Shown here in pieces: positions 52,580 to 64,000 of a DNA stretch of 64,000 nucleotides. How positions within the stretch are numbered: the stretch's first letter is position 1; each line of letters starts with the position of its first letter. The position numbers and the translations under genes are program-made. The DNA comes from Anastatus disparis (lineage: Eukaryota; Arthropoda; Insecta; Hymenoptera; Eupelmidae). The DNA is taken from NCBI GenBank assembly GCA_017163975.1, contig JAFFSR010000237.1, forward strand, positions 7,440,001 through 7,504,000, in the 5' to 3' direction. The notes under the pieces were generated by a model. It searched no databases and was not told the DNA's origin. It saw only the letters and a program-made list of their open reading frames with translations.

Positions 52580-54948
52580 GCCATTAAATATTTATATTTA
52601 TTAGATTTCACTTTATCTTTACTCCATTTTAAAAATTTTGCAATATTTTAGTTAGAATACAATTTTTTTTACAGCGATGAAAATGGTTAATTTATGTTAT
52701 AAAAGTTAATACACATGAACTGATTAACTTTATAAATAAAACAATAAATTAAAATTGTTTATTGAAGAAAAAGTATTAAAATATCATTCTCATTTAATAT
52801 TTCATTAATTTAAAAGTGACCGAAATACAATTTTCTTGACGTTGCATTTAAAAACCTTCTATATTTAAACTAAAAGAGAATGAATTGTGTTAGCATTAAA
52901 TTTCTTTCTTTTTTTTTATATTCAACGTTAAAGAAAATTTAATTGAAAAGCAGAAAAACACTCGTTTATTTAAAAAGTAAAAGGCTCTCTGTAAAAAGGT
53001 AAAAAGGTGTAACTACAAAAAGTGAGATAATTAACAATGTTAAGTACAAAATGACTAAAAAGAGCTTATTTTATTCTTTTCATCAACAAGTTTACTCATC
53101 TTATTTTTAAAGAAATTAATGCCGAAAAGAAATTTTCGAAAAAAAGAGATTCTGAATCTTGCGCGTCTCATCTGTTAAAAAGGAACATTTTTCAAACCGG
53201 ATACCAAGAGGAGATAGTCGTGCCAAAAAGTTTTAAAATCACTTAACCAGAAACCTGTGGGTAACAAGTAAAAGTCTTTTTTTTTAATTTCCAGTTATAA
53301 GAATTATGCACTTGCTTCATTTGGCTATGATTTTTATTGTTTTATAACAATTTTTTAAAAATGATTTTTCGTAATATTCAATATTACATTTTTTATATAA
53401 TTTCTTATAAAATATACCTTAAGTTTTGTTTTAAAATTTGATAATATTCGACAATTTTATTTTACATCATAAAGTATATATAATTGGACGTTCTAACAAG
53501 ATCTTTACTTCAAAAACATCCAGAATAAAAGCTAAAATAATCCCAAGTACCTACCAAATACATATATATTCAAAAAATTATCTTCTGTACATAGAAACGG
53601 TAAAAGCAAATGAGGCAAATGTAAAGCCCAATTTTTAGTCGTACACGAGAGAAAAGAGAGAAAGATACGAAGAGACGGGAGAAGAGCATCAGGTGGATTT
53701 GTAGAGCCTGAAAATTGGATGATGAAAAAGAGAGAGAATAAAATGAAAGGAAAAAGAGCATTACTTATTTTTTCGTCGTCCATTATACGGAAACACGAAA
53801 ATCTTTACCAACGGCTCTCTTTTGTTATCCTCGTTTTCTCTCTCTCTCTCATCCCTTCACATCTCACGTTTGTTCTTTTTTTTCCTCATCCTCTTTTACC
53901 CTTCTTTTCGTGTCTCTTTATCTTTTGTGAGAAATAAAAAAAAGCGTTCTATTGTGAGAACATTATTTGTTTGCTTGTTGTGATGAATTTAGTGATTTTC
54001 TCTGCCACTTTATAAGTAATTTTGCTTTTTATTAGAAAAATTATTCATTTTTTCCGGTAAATTGTTGCTTTAATATTGTCGATCAATTATGGCGACATTT
54101 GTTAATTGGGTACACATTTTTTTCTTATCATTGTTATAATGTTTATTTTAAAAAAGTAGTTTTCAGTAATTTTTGGAAATAATATATTACGCCATCTGTC
54201 AAAATCTGTAAAAATTGTAGGTTCCATAGTCCCCTGCGGATGGAGCGTTGAAAAGAACTGCAATCTGTTATTTACAGAAGTAACTTAAAAAGTACATATT
54301 GCAGATGTCTACATCAAAATATGTTTTAATATAAAAAAAGTAAAAAATAAAAAAATAATATTTCTTGAAATTATTAAGAAATTTATCACGTAAACTTTTT
54401 ATTTTCTGAACGCATTAATTTTCATTTGAAATTTCTTTTTTTTTATGAATAACTAAGATTTAAACGAGAAAACTTGATTTTACAATGTAACTGAAACGCT
54501 TTCATAAAATAAAAAAGAAAAACTTTCATTTACTTTTAATATATCCTCTTAAAACTCAAAGCCGATAATTTTCTCGAGTTTTAAAGCTTTCGTCAAGACT
54601 AATCGATTAAAAATAAAATAAAAAGAGACGAGAGAAAATTTTTAAAGAAACTCTTGGATAGAAGTTCGTTCATCTACTTAAATGTAATTTGGTGTAAAAT
54701 TATGAATAAAGATTGAATGGAGAATTATAAATACTATTAAGGGTAAATTAACTCAATTGAATATTGCAATTAGATAAGTTTATAAATTCAACATTATTAA
54801 GGTTTTCAAACTTTTTTCATTAACTACGATTTAACATTTTTAAAGATATATAAGTATGATAGCTTCCTTTAAGTTCAATGAGAAGTGCGCTATGATAAAT
54901 TTATGTAATTAGTGAAATTGGAGATGATATTAATAAATATCAAATATC
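52580..54948. other. AT-rich DNA between two SINE copies
   Basis: 53640-53930 is an A/G-rich then T/C-rich patch producing overlapping spurious frames on both strands. A more complex patch at 54190-54260 contains CGCCATCTGTC and CCCCTGCGGATGGAGCG. No gene is seen. Confidence 0.5.
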
Positions 54949-55145
54949 GAAGTCGTCAGTGGCTCAGTCGGTAGAGCGATGGATTCATAATCTCGAGGTC
55001 TCGAGTTCGAATCTGGCTTACGGCCAATTTATACAAGCACCACTGTACGTTACATGCGCTTTTTTTCACAAACACACTGTCGATCTCCGTTGCTAATTAG
55101 CATCAAAATGATAGCATAAAGACAGCGACGTTAAATAAAATGAAA
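54949..55145 (+). mobile_element. tRNA-derived SINE, copy D, with a possible target-site duplication
   Basis: Head GAAGTCGTCAGTGGCTCAGT, A box TGGCTCAGTCGG, loop ATTCATAAT, B box GAGTTCGAATCT, then the family body and the tail GCGACGTTAAATAAAATGAA. AAATATCGA at 54942-54950 and AAATACCGA at 55143-55151 match at 8 of 9 positions and bracket the element, as expected for a retroposed SINE. This copy has the clearest boundaries of the four. Confidence 0.78.
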
Positions 55146-58100
55146 TACCGATACTCAATAGATGGCATTGTTTAACAAATAGAAGATCATCATGCTACCT
55201 GGTAATGGCATATGTGCACGCACCACAGGCCAATAAAAAGAAGAAGAAAAAATAAAATGAAAAAAATATTGAAATAATAAAACTTATCTTCGATACATAG
55301 GTTAAATTGATGTAATTCTGACATCCAATTTTTTTTATATTTATTTTATAATGTATTACAGCAAGTATTAAACAAAACGGTGTGTAGTCATACAAAAAAA
55401 TTTTTTGGTTTATACAAAAAATATACCTTTCAATTTCATATTTAATACAGATAAAATGTTTAATTATAAACAATAGGAGATATTAAATTCAACTCTCATA
55501 TCCGATTTGATTCCAGAAAGGTATAGAATTAATTATCTTTATAATTATATACATCTTTCCAACATAGAAAAAAACTAAAAAATTTATTTTACTAGCACAG
55601 TTTTACAGTTTTGATTTTATTTCAAAGCTAGACTATTCGTAAATAGTGTGATAAAGTAACTTATATGCAACGCTTTTTTTTCAAAGAAAAAAGCGCATCG
55701 GAAGGCTTTTCTTCTGTGCTACTTGCAACCGATGCCAAATAAGTTTGTGTAATCTCCTTATAATACTACTTTCTCCTCCCTTTTTTTGTTGCTGCCGTTG
55801 TTTTTTTTTATTTTTATTATTTCAAGAAGTTCAAAGTTGTTACTACAGTTTACAATAACAATAAAGTTTCAAATTTTATTAACCTTTAAAAATTATTGCA
55901 GCAAAAGTTTTTAAATAGTTTTCTCCTTTTCTTAGAAAACTAAAGAGAAAAAAAGGGTATTTAAAATCTATGCAACATTGTATAGTGATTATACGAGTAA
56001 CTTTTAACGTTGAATTAATTCAATTAACGTGTCTTTTTAATAAGTCTTATTTATCCATGATTTTCTTATTTTCCGTAATGAGAAAAGTTTGAAAAAGCTG
56101 CGTATGTATAAATGAAATAAGAAGTGTTAAAAGCTTTGTGTCTCGGAACTTTGACTTTAAAACCATCTAATTGTATCCAATCCAAATTTAAGATCAAATA
56201 GCAAGTTAACTTTTGGATCAACAATGCAAACAAAGTGTATGTATATACATATATACATCATCCCTCATTCTAAAAGCTACATATTTAAACACTTTAAGTG
56301 CCTTAAATTCACAAGAAACTCATGTACCTTTTCTCTCTCTCCCGCTTATATGCTTGCCTAATTTCCAATGTTTTCATAGTCAAGTTCCTCTTCTAAAACT
56401 TTGTCTACTCTTCAAACTGCGAGGTAAAAAGGAGTAGTAGGGGCCTAGGAGGAATAGGGGACTAGTTACCCCAAAAACTAACCTTACTAAGACTTATAAC
56501 TCTTGCTTTATATGTGTATGCACATTAAACCAGGCCAGCTACAATCGTTTCTTTCTTTTTCTTTTCTTTTTTTTTTTTTAAGTTCTTGCGAGAAAGTTGC
56601 ACACGTCGTTTTCTACCCTCATTTTCGTTCTTCTCTCTGTTTGTCTATCGCTCGCATATCGTCGCCTTCCATTTTCAGGCATAGCTGCACACATATCCAT
56701 ATATTTGTATGTATGTATATGTGTGTACGAACGTGATATAAACGGAACGCGTTCTCTTACTCGCGTCAACGTTAATGTGACACTTTCGCCGATTAATCGC
56801 ATATGTCACAAACCTTCTCCCCCTCTCCTCCTACTACTACCTCAATCTTTCTCCACCTCTTGCTCTCTCACTCTTTACTAGTAGAGCTTCATTATGGAAA
56901 TGCCAGTCGTCTGTCTTATTTGGCGCGCTTTTCAACGATGCATATTGCTTTGCGCGCAAAATAATTAAAAAAAAAAAAAAAAGAAAAAGAAAAAATAATA
57001 ATAATGGAAAAGCCATTGTTTATGTATGTGTGTCAGTCAAAGATAAGAAGAAAGAGGGTAAAGGGAGATGAAAAAAAGTTTTATATTTTTTATGACTTTT
57101 CGTCTGTGTGTATACAAAGCCATTCACTCAATAAGTCTATCAGTCACCACTTTTACCTGAGGTACCAACTATAACTCGAGCTCTCTTTTTTTTCTTCTTC
57201 TTCTACTCAACGGGATTTCTTTTTATCTCATTGCTTCTTCTTCTCCTACTTCTTCTTCTTCTTCTTTTCTTCGTCCATGGCTTTTTATTTTCTTTCTTTA
57301 CTTTTGGTATGTAGCTCGTTTTCTTTCTTTTTTTTTAACTCTGGTATATAAAGCTTTAAGGCGAAATGTTCTATACGTTCATCTAGTTTCATCTTATCTT
57401 CTTCTATTTTCTCAACATTTTTTATTCTCTTTTTTTTCTTTCTTTCTTTATTTTTTTTACGACTCTCCGATCTTTTCACCTTAGTGTCGTTCACTCTTTC
57501 TCTCTCTCTCTCTCGCAGCAAGAGACGTCATCGTTTCGTCCGTATATACTATGTCTTTCGCGTATATATGTTTTTTTTCCTCTTTTTTTATATTTTTTTT
57601 TTCTCTTTACTTCTTTAACACGTGTGTATATATACTTCCATGCCGCAGTCACTTGTATTTTCCTATCCTAAAGCGGCTTTAGTTTAAACTATATATTGCT
57701 ACTTTTGCACCGCGTAAAAAGGACTCATTTAAAGCTTACATATATACATGCTTTTACTCTCTCACTCTCTTTATGTTACTTACATTTGATACTTGACTTT
57801 ATACTTTCTAACTCTATCGCGCTTGGCTCTTTTTTTTCCATAAATGTATGTATAGACGAGTGTGTATATATGTTTCTTGAAAAAGAAGTAGAAGAAGAAG
57901 AGGAGAGAAAAAGTACTTGCATCTGCTCTATTTCTCTCTTTCTTTCGTAATATGTACTTTCGTTCGGTATTTCTCTTGAAGTTCTTTTTTTTTTTTTTTA
58001 TTATTTCTTCTACTCTTATTTTTTTCTCCTTTTTAATGTGTAACGTATGAAAGTGAATCACACTACGTCGAAGACTCATTACTCTGAAGCACCACTTCCA

Positions 58101-58834
58101 GGTCTGCATTTTTTTTTTTTTTTACTTTTTGTAATCTTTTCTCTGTTATCCATTTTCCTTTCTACTTGAAACTACTTCGATTCGTTTTTTTTCCTTTCTT
58201 TTCCTCCTTTTCTTTTACGTGCTTAAAATATTTTTTATTATTTCAATTCATTAGTGTGAAAGTTTTTAAATTGTAACTTTATTGGGTTTAAGGTTTTTTT
58301 TTCTCTCCTTTTTTAATGTGTCTAATATGTTTTGTTTTTGGTTTGAAATGACTAATGAAGACGTATACGAATTAAAAAGCACATATACGTAATTTATTAT
58401 ATAATGAAGACAAAAAAAATTTTTTTTTTAATTAAGCTAAGTAAAGTGTATTTTAATAAACTTCAAAGAAGTTGTGTACTCTGAAAGTTTTGTTTGACGA
58501 TGTTTTAATGATTCAGAGCTTCGAATAAGGTCACATTAAATAAACTTTTGAATGGATTACTAATTTATTATATTAAATTTCAAAATTTTAATGAAGACGA
58601 ATCAAATGTAGTCGCGTATAATCAATATCTGAAATATAAAAAAAATCAATATAAATTAAAAAATTACATTTTAATTAAATAAACTAAAATGTATTTCTTA
58701 TTTGAATACAAATTTATAATTTATCAGAGCAGTGTATATTTGATAAGCACTGTAATAAACACTATTAAGAGGCCGCTGTATCTCTGTCCTTTTCTAATTA
58801 AAAAATTGACTTTTTTCCCAAAATTAGCAACAAG
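55146..58834. other. Gene-free DNA dominated by pyrimidine-rich tracts
   Basis: AT-rich to 56.2 kb, then long T/C-rich sequence with ATATACATATATACATC (56240), TGTATGTATATGTGTGTACG (56708), CTT runs and a TCTCTCTCTCTCTCTCGC run (about 57498). Frames in this region are Phe/Ser/Leu-rich and are not believed. Confidence 0.5.
57190..57268. repeat. (CTT)n-rich pyrimidine tract
   Basis: Blocks of TTCTTCTTCTTC, GCTTCTTCTTCTCC and ACTTCTTCTTCTTCTTC make a nearly pure pyrimidine strand, part of a longer T/C-rich stretch (56540-58330) with scattered TATATA boxes. No gene is supported here. Confidence 0.8.
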
Positions 58835-59089
58835 AGGCAAAAATAAAGAGATGGTTTCGATGTGTTTAATAAAATGTAATATTTTCTTTGATTAGTATGA
58901 ATTAATTTTATTGCTTCGTTTTTAAGAAAAGTTGGAATAACTTAAAAAATTAGAAATTAGTGTCAAATAATGGGATTTTCAAGTTATTCCAACTTTTCTT
59001 GAAAATAAAGCGGTGGAATTAAATTATTCTTATCAGAGAAAATATTGCTTTCTATTACACGAATCGAAACCATCTCTTTATTTTTGCCT
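58835..59089. mobile_element. 255-bp foldback element
   Basis: The outer ends AGGCAAAAATAAAGAGATGG (58835) and CCATCTCTTTATTTTTGCCT (ending 59089) form a perfect pair running on through TTTCGA. The middle contains AAGAAAAGTTGGAATAACTT (58924-58943) facing its exact complement (58981-59000). Both pairs share one centre near 58962, showing a single hairpin-shaped unit with diverged outer arms and a loop of about 37 bp. No coding potential is present. Confidence 0.7.
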
Positions 59090-59595
59090 GAAGCTATTGG
59101 TTTTTATAAAATATAAATTTTAAATAGGTTCGGTAAAACAGGTAACTGTGTCGGTATACGGCTGACTCTTAAAACATTTATCAAACATGCACTTACGGCA
59201 GATATTAATAATACACAATTTATTATTTAAATTTTAATTAAAATTCGAAAAAAGAAAACAAGAAGCCTGCATTGTTTTATTTTCTTTCTCAAATTCCAAT
59301 TAAAAATTATATAATAATGCAGTGTTTAAATATATGTCATAAGCGCGATTTTTCATATCACATCACAATGAAAAAAATTCACGCAGTGATTGGCAAACAC
59401 TCTAAAATTCCAATAAATTAGAAATTCATGCTTATTATGAATATCAATGAAAAAAAAATTTAATATCCAACCATTCCATACATAATCTGTACCTTTAAAT
59501 TAAACCCATAGTGTGTTTATCGTTCATTAAATCCATTAATCCTGTTGAAGCCAAAATTGATGAAAGTTCAGAAGACAACTTAATATAAGATGTTG

Positions 59596-59626
<31 letters not shown>

Positions 59627-62600
59627 GTATCGTGCGCATCTCCAGTGAAGAGAAAGATCAACGAGAGGGAGAGATATACGCTGATTCAGCATATATATCC
59701 TTGGCTATATAGCCGTGGCTATTATTCATATATGAGTAAAATGTCTCGCTCGATCTATATATAGATTATTATCATACAGCTGGCAAGTGTCAGTTTATAA
59801 AGATGCCATAAGGATGTCTTAATTGAAGATCAAATGTTAATTTAGAAGTACGTTATTTATTAATCGAAAGAATAGAGAATTCGTTCGAATTGAAAATCTA
59901 CTTATAAAAAGAATTTTATTATAAATTTTATAAATTCAAAGTTATTTTTTAATAATTAGTATCATAATCCAAACAAAAACTCTATTCATTAAACTACTGC
60001 ATCAGCTTATAAAAAAACTTTAATATATAAAATTTTTCACATATCATTCTGGCCATTACGCTTTTGGAATGAGAAGCACTTGTTACTAAGTTACTGACAG
60101 CTAACGTTATATGAAGTTAAAATGAAGCTATTCAAGCCGAGCTTTAGGGACTCAAGTGTAGGTACTTAAACTTATATGAATTGTTAAGAATAGCGCAATA
60201 TATGCCAGGAAATTAAGACTCGTAAGATCGTTTTTTTTCATACGTATAGAGTAAAATTCTACTTGAATACGTTTTTTAGATTGAGCTCCATTAGTGTAAA
60301 AATAATTATAGGATTTTTCTTTAATTTATGAAAGTTAATGTTTATTTGTTTTTCAAAATATTTTAGTTATACATAATTTGATGATGATAAAAAAATTTTA
60401 TGAAATAATAAATATTATTGATACAATTATTATCTTCGTAATAACATTTACAATTTTTATTTACATTTATTCGCAAAGCTGTAAAACATTGATAACTTTT
60501 TTTTAAATAAAAAAAAAATTTCAACTTGTTGCTAATTTAGGTCACAACAAATTATCAGTTAATTGCTTACTTTTTTTTCAATCCACTTTCTCCCAGCACT
60601 TATTATTTCTTTTATTATTGCGCTCGATTTTCAATTTGCTCGTTTATTTGTTTTTATTCGCACTATTTTTTTTTATTACCTCGAAGATGATCACTCGGTC
60701 GGGCTCGTTATTGTAAATAAATAATTAGATAAGATGCTTTAGGTGCTTGTTGAGGTAAGGGCTTGGTGTAAATTAAAGCGAAGAAGCGCAATAATGATGT
60801 AAATGAATAAAAATTTTTTGTAGCGATGGTAATCAATAAAACACACTTATAACAATGCACGATGAAAATATAAAATAAAATTGATAATATTGTAGGGAAA
60901 TTTAATTTTCTTTAGTTTTCTATGAAGAAAATAAAAAGTACGTAACGAAGCTAATCAATATTTCTTTGTCCAAGACGTTGGATCGTATAAAATCTATATA
61001 TAATGGTGTCTTCGTTTTGTCGCGATCCCCTTAATTTGATTTCACACTCTTAATTTCATTAAGCAGGTTATTGCCTTAATCTCAAAGCTAAAAGATAAAA
61101 ATCGACGCAAGAGAGAGGTTTCTATTAAGGAGAAATAACAGTTCGTACATAAAAAAAAAGAGAGAAAAGAAGAAAAAAAAGGTAAGAATGTTTCGATAAG
61201 GGGGAATGTTAGACTTTATTTGACCTTAATTTCTTTTTCCTTTAACGCTTATATAGAAAAGGTTGCTCACGGAGCTTTAGTTATTTTTTTTCTCCTTATA
61301 ACGATCAACGTCGTTCGCTTGGTTTTAAATTACGGCTTATTAAGGAAATGTTTGATTTGCATTCATTTTCTTTTTGTTTTTAATATTATGAATGATAATT
61401 TTATGTTTCATTATAAATTTGTTTGAACCAGTAATTATTGTGAATTATCAAATGAAAATCACAAAGTTATTAACTTGCTCGGTGTATTTGGTTAATGCAG
61501 TAGCCAAACCACTTTAAACAGTAAATTAAAATTTTGAACAAATTAAATCATAACTTTTTTGTGATCCAGAACACATATTTGCGGAAAAAAATGTTTAAAT
61601 ATAATATTATTTTTAATCCAAAAAAATTTTAGCTCAAATTTTTTTTTGCTTTAAAATTTTTTATGATTAATTTTAGCTTGAGATGCTTATAAAAAAACGG
61701 GTACAGGTTCATATTACTTTAATATGTACTTCAATATCACTAAATTAATAATTAATTGCAATTATAAAAAATTTAAAAAAACTAATGATTTACACGTAAT
61801 TATGCTTACTTTCAAAGTCATAAGTCTAACTTTATTACGCAACATACACTTTTTATGTAATGAAACTTTAAATTTATAATGCTGGGTGTTAAGAAAAAGT
61901 CCTTGTTATTTTTTTTTTCTTCAAGGGTCGAAAGAAATAAGTACCCCGAGGGACTTGACATAAACTTGAAAATTTTTTAAAATTTAAATACCTTGAAAAA
62001 GATCACAATAGCTCTTTACAAATTAAAATCTAGATTTAAACGTAAGGGTGGAAAAATTCAAATTTAAATTTAGAATTTTGCATTATTTTTTCATACCAAA
62101 AGTGAGATGACTATTTTACAAATAATGATGTTTTGTGGATACATTAGTTTTATAATATTATTTATCGTTTAGTTAAATTTAAAAAAAAATTATTAATAAT
62201 TCTTAAAAGTAAAAAAAAGGATAATATTATTTTTATCATTTATGAAGAAAAGGTTGAAAGTATAGTACATTATTAGCGTAGATTGCACATATAATCCGTT
62301 CTTTATCCACTTGAAAAACTGTTATTTTTCCGAGCTTTCCTTTTACCATGAAAATTCATACCTTTTAAATTAAAATTGTTTGAAATACTTGAAATTTTTA
62401 CCACTTTGAAATGTTTTTTATTTTTCATTTTCATTTTAATACGCATTATTATTGTTTTAATAGCAAAGTATGTATTAATCGAAACATTTGTACTTTAATT
62501 GAAAAATTTTTTCTCTAGCATGCAATAAAAACTTCTCTGTGTGTTAATTAATCTAGTTTCACAAGTAGCACTGTTTGTTTGATTATAAAGCTGCTTATAA

Positions 62601-64000
62601 AAATACACATTAATTTAAAAAATAAAAAATACAAATAAATTTAAAAATAATGTTTATGCTTTTGTTAATCAAAGCATAAATGAAGAATATACGACATGAA
62701 TATATACCTATTAATTAACAGCTTATAATGTTGATGGTAAATATATTGATTTGAAATTTTCATTAAACAAAACTGTTAATTCAATTACTAGATAAAATAA
62801 ACAGTGTAATCAAGTGCTTATACTGTTTCATTCAATGACTAAAATAAACGTTTATTATCATGTGGATTAATATTAATATCACAATAATTTATTGTTTACA
62901 GTATAGTACATTTTTAATAAAATATTTAGATTATATAAATAAAAAGTTATATCAATTAAATAAATTGATTTAAATTTTATAAATAAGTTTGAATAAAAAA
63001 TTAATATATAAGTAAATTATAATATTTTAAATAAATTTCATTAACATTTTTGTTTACTTGGTTTAAAAAAAAAAAAAAAGGAAATGGTTGATTTGATTTA
63101 AAATATGCATAATTAATGAATTTCCTTTTCAAACGTATTAAATGAATAAATTTTAAATACACATTTATTTATGAATATTATTCTTAATTATTTAAATTAT
63201 ATAATTAATATTATATTTTAAGAGCTAAAGCCAACTCAATATTTAAAAATTATAAAAAAAAATTCGTTAAATTTTAATGTGCTATTATGCTTCATGTTGA
63301 GTATGTTTACCATTCAAATTATTTATTGGGTTTTAAAAAGTTTATAGCTTCGTTAATTTAGTTATGTTACATTAAACTCATTAATTCGAGCATCTTATTA
63401 TGTATTTTAAAGAAATAACCTTTAATGTCCCTTTATGACCTATAAAGAATTCCCCTTTTTTTCAAAAAACAAAGAAAACTTTAATTCGATCGTTTCTCAA
63501 AACAAATATAAATGAAAAAAAAAAGTTACCAAAAAAATAAGAAGAACGTAAAAGTACTGAATCACTAGACATTTACTATCCAAAAAGTGCGCTCTAAATC
63601 ACTCTCGATCCGTGTATTTTTTTTTTCCAGTCTAGATCATGAGATGTTTACAACTGACGAAAAATAAAAAGAAAAAAGTTATCGGTACCCTCATATGTGC
63701 ACCACCCTCACTTGGTGAAGTGACATTTTTTTACTTTCTTTGCATCTTCATCCGTTCGGTTCAATTTTTTCTTCTTTGTTCTTTCTTTGTATTTTTCTTT
63801 CTTACTCTTTTATTATTTTCTTCATTTTTTTTTCTCTCTCCTTTTTTTACAAAAATAAGTGACGTTTTCTCGAGTTTTCATCATTTGTTCTTTTAGCCTA
63901 TTTTTTTTTCTCATCTTTTCAAAAAAGAACTATCATTTACATTTTGGTACCTTTGGTCTCACTTTTATTTTACTTTTTTATCAAGGTAAAGTGATATTTG
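59090..64000. other. Gene-free AT-rich right end
   Basis: Contains the TA microsatellite at 59.6 kb, a CpG-bearing stretch to 59780, an A/G-rich run at 61150-61180, poly-A at 63066-63079 and a T/C-rich end from 63720. I see no gene, RNA or mobile element. Confidence 0.5.
59596..59623. repeat. (TA)14 microsatellite
   Basis: A pure TA run ending in CACGTATCGTGCGCA. It is followed by several ATATATAG and TATATAT blocks up to about 59760. Confidence 0.9.

Noticed and set aside
54949..55030. A functional tRNA-Met gene
   Set aside because: The A and B boxes are present, but the acceptor ends do not pair properly and the same head is attached to a shared body and tail in four places, so it is a SINE.
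1..64000. CRISPR arrays, rRNA genes, bacterial operons or phage modules
   Set aside because: I saw no regularly spaced repeats with unique spacers, no rRNA-like sequence and no gene strings with ribosome binding sites.

Overview
The window reads as nuclear DNA of an animal, most likely an insect. It is very AT-rich and full of (TA)n, (GA)n/(CT)n, (CTT)n and poly-A/poly-T tracts. It carries tRNA-derived SINEs, several foldback (MITE-like) repeats, and only one long open reading frame in 64 kb. There are no operons, Shine-Dalgarno-led gene strings, rRNA genes or CRISPR arrays. The SINEs and the arthropod style of the one gene (a MATH/BTB protein, a family much expanded in insects and other arthropods) fit an insect, perhaps a hymenopteran. 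The order is a guess.

Layout. 1-9.6 kb: no gene. AT-rich DNA alternates with CpG-richer islands (about 3.3-4.5, 5.6-6.1 and 8.5-9.5 kb) holding TATA-like boxes, GAGA tracts and alternating TACGTATATG-type tracts. 9.7-17.4 kb: a small inverted repeat, two minus-strand copies of a tRNA-headed SINE (10.9-11.1 and 17.1-17.3 kb) and a compact foldback element (16.47-16.69 kb). 19.86-21.06 kb, minus strand: the MATH/BTB gene, apparently intronless, with poly(A) signals about 40 bp after the stop and a hydrophobic N-terminus that looks like a signal peptide. 22.1-22.8 kb: a 662-bp foldback element. 25.3-26.6 kb: a compound repeat cluster with a CpG-rich 130-bp hairpin, an extremely GC-rich island with perfect G/C stems, a 299-bp foldback and short related motifs at both ends. 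26.6-45.1 kb: gene-free AT-rich DNA with regulatory-looking islands. About 45.1-45.97 kb: a decayed protein-coding sequence on the plus strand, readable in three successive frames with at least two stops and two frameshifts; I could not identify the family. 46-64 kb: two more SINE copies (52.4 and 54.95 kb, plus strand), an enhancer-like island (51.5-52.1 kb), long pyrimidine/CTT tracts (56.5-58.3 kb) and a fourth foldback (58.8-59.1 kb).

How it fits together. This is most simply a gene desert or a very large intron colonised by small non-autonomous transposons and SINEs, with one small gene inserted or retained. I see no multi-gene system. The observations that most merit a second look are the signal-peptide-like start on a MATH/BTB protein, the unidentified fossil gene with non-AT-biased codons, and the GC-rich compound repeat at 25.3-26.6 kb. 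Most short reading frames elsewhere (Phe/Leu/Ser- or Lys/Arg/Glu-rich) are translated low-complexity DNA and are omitted.
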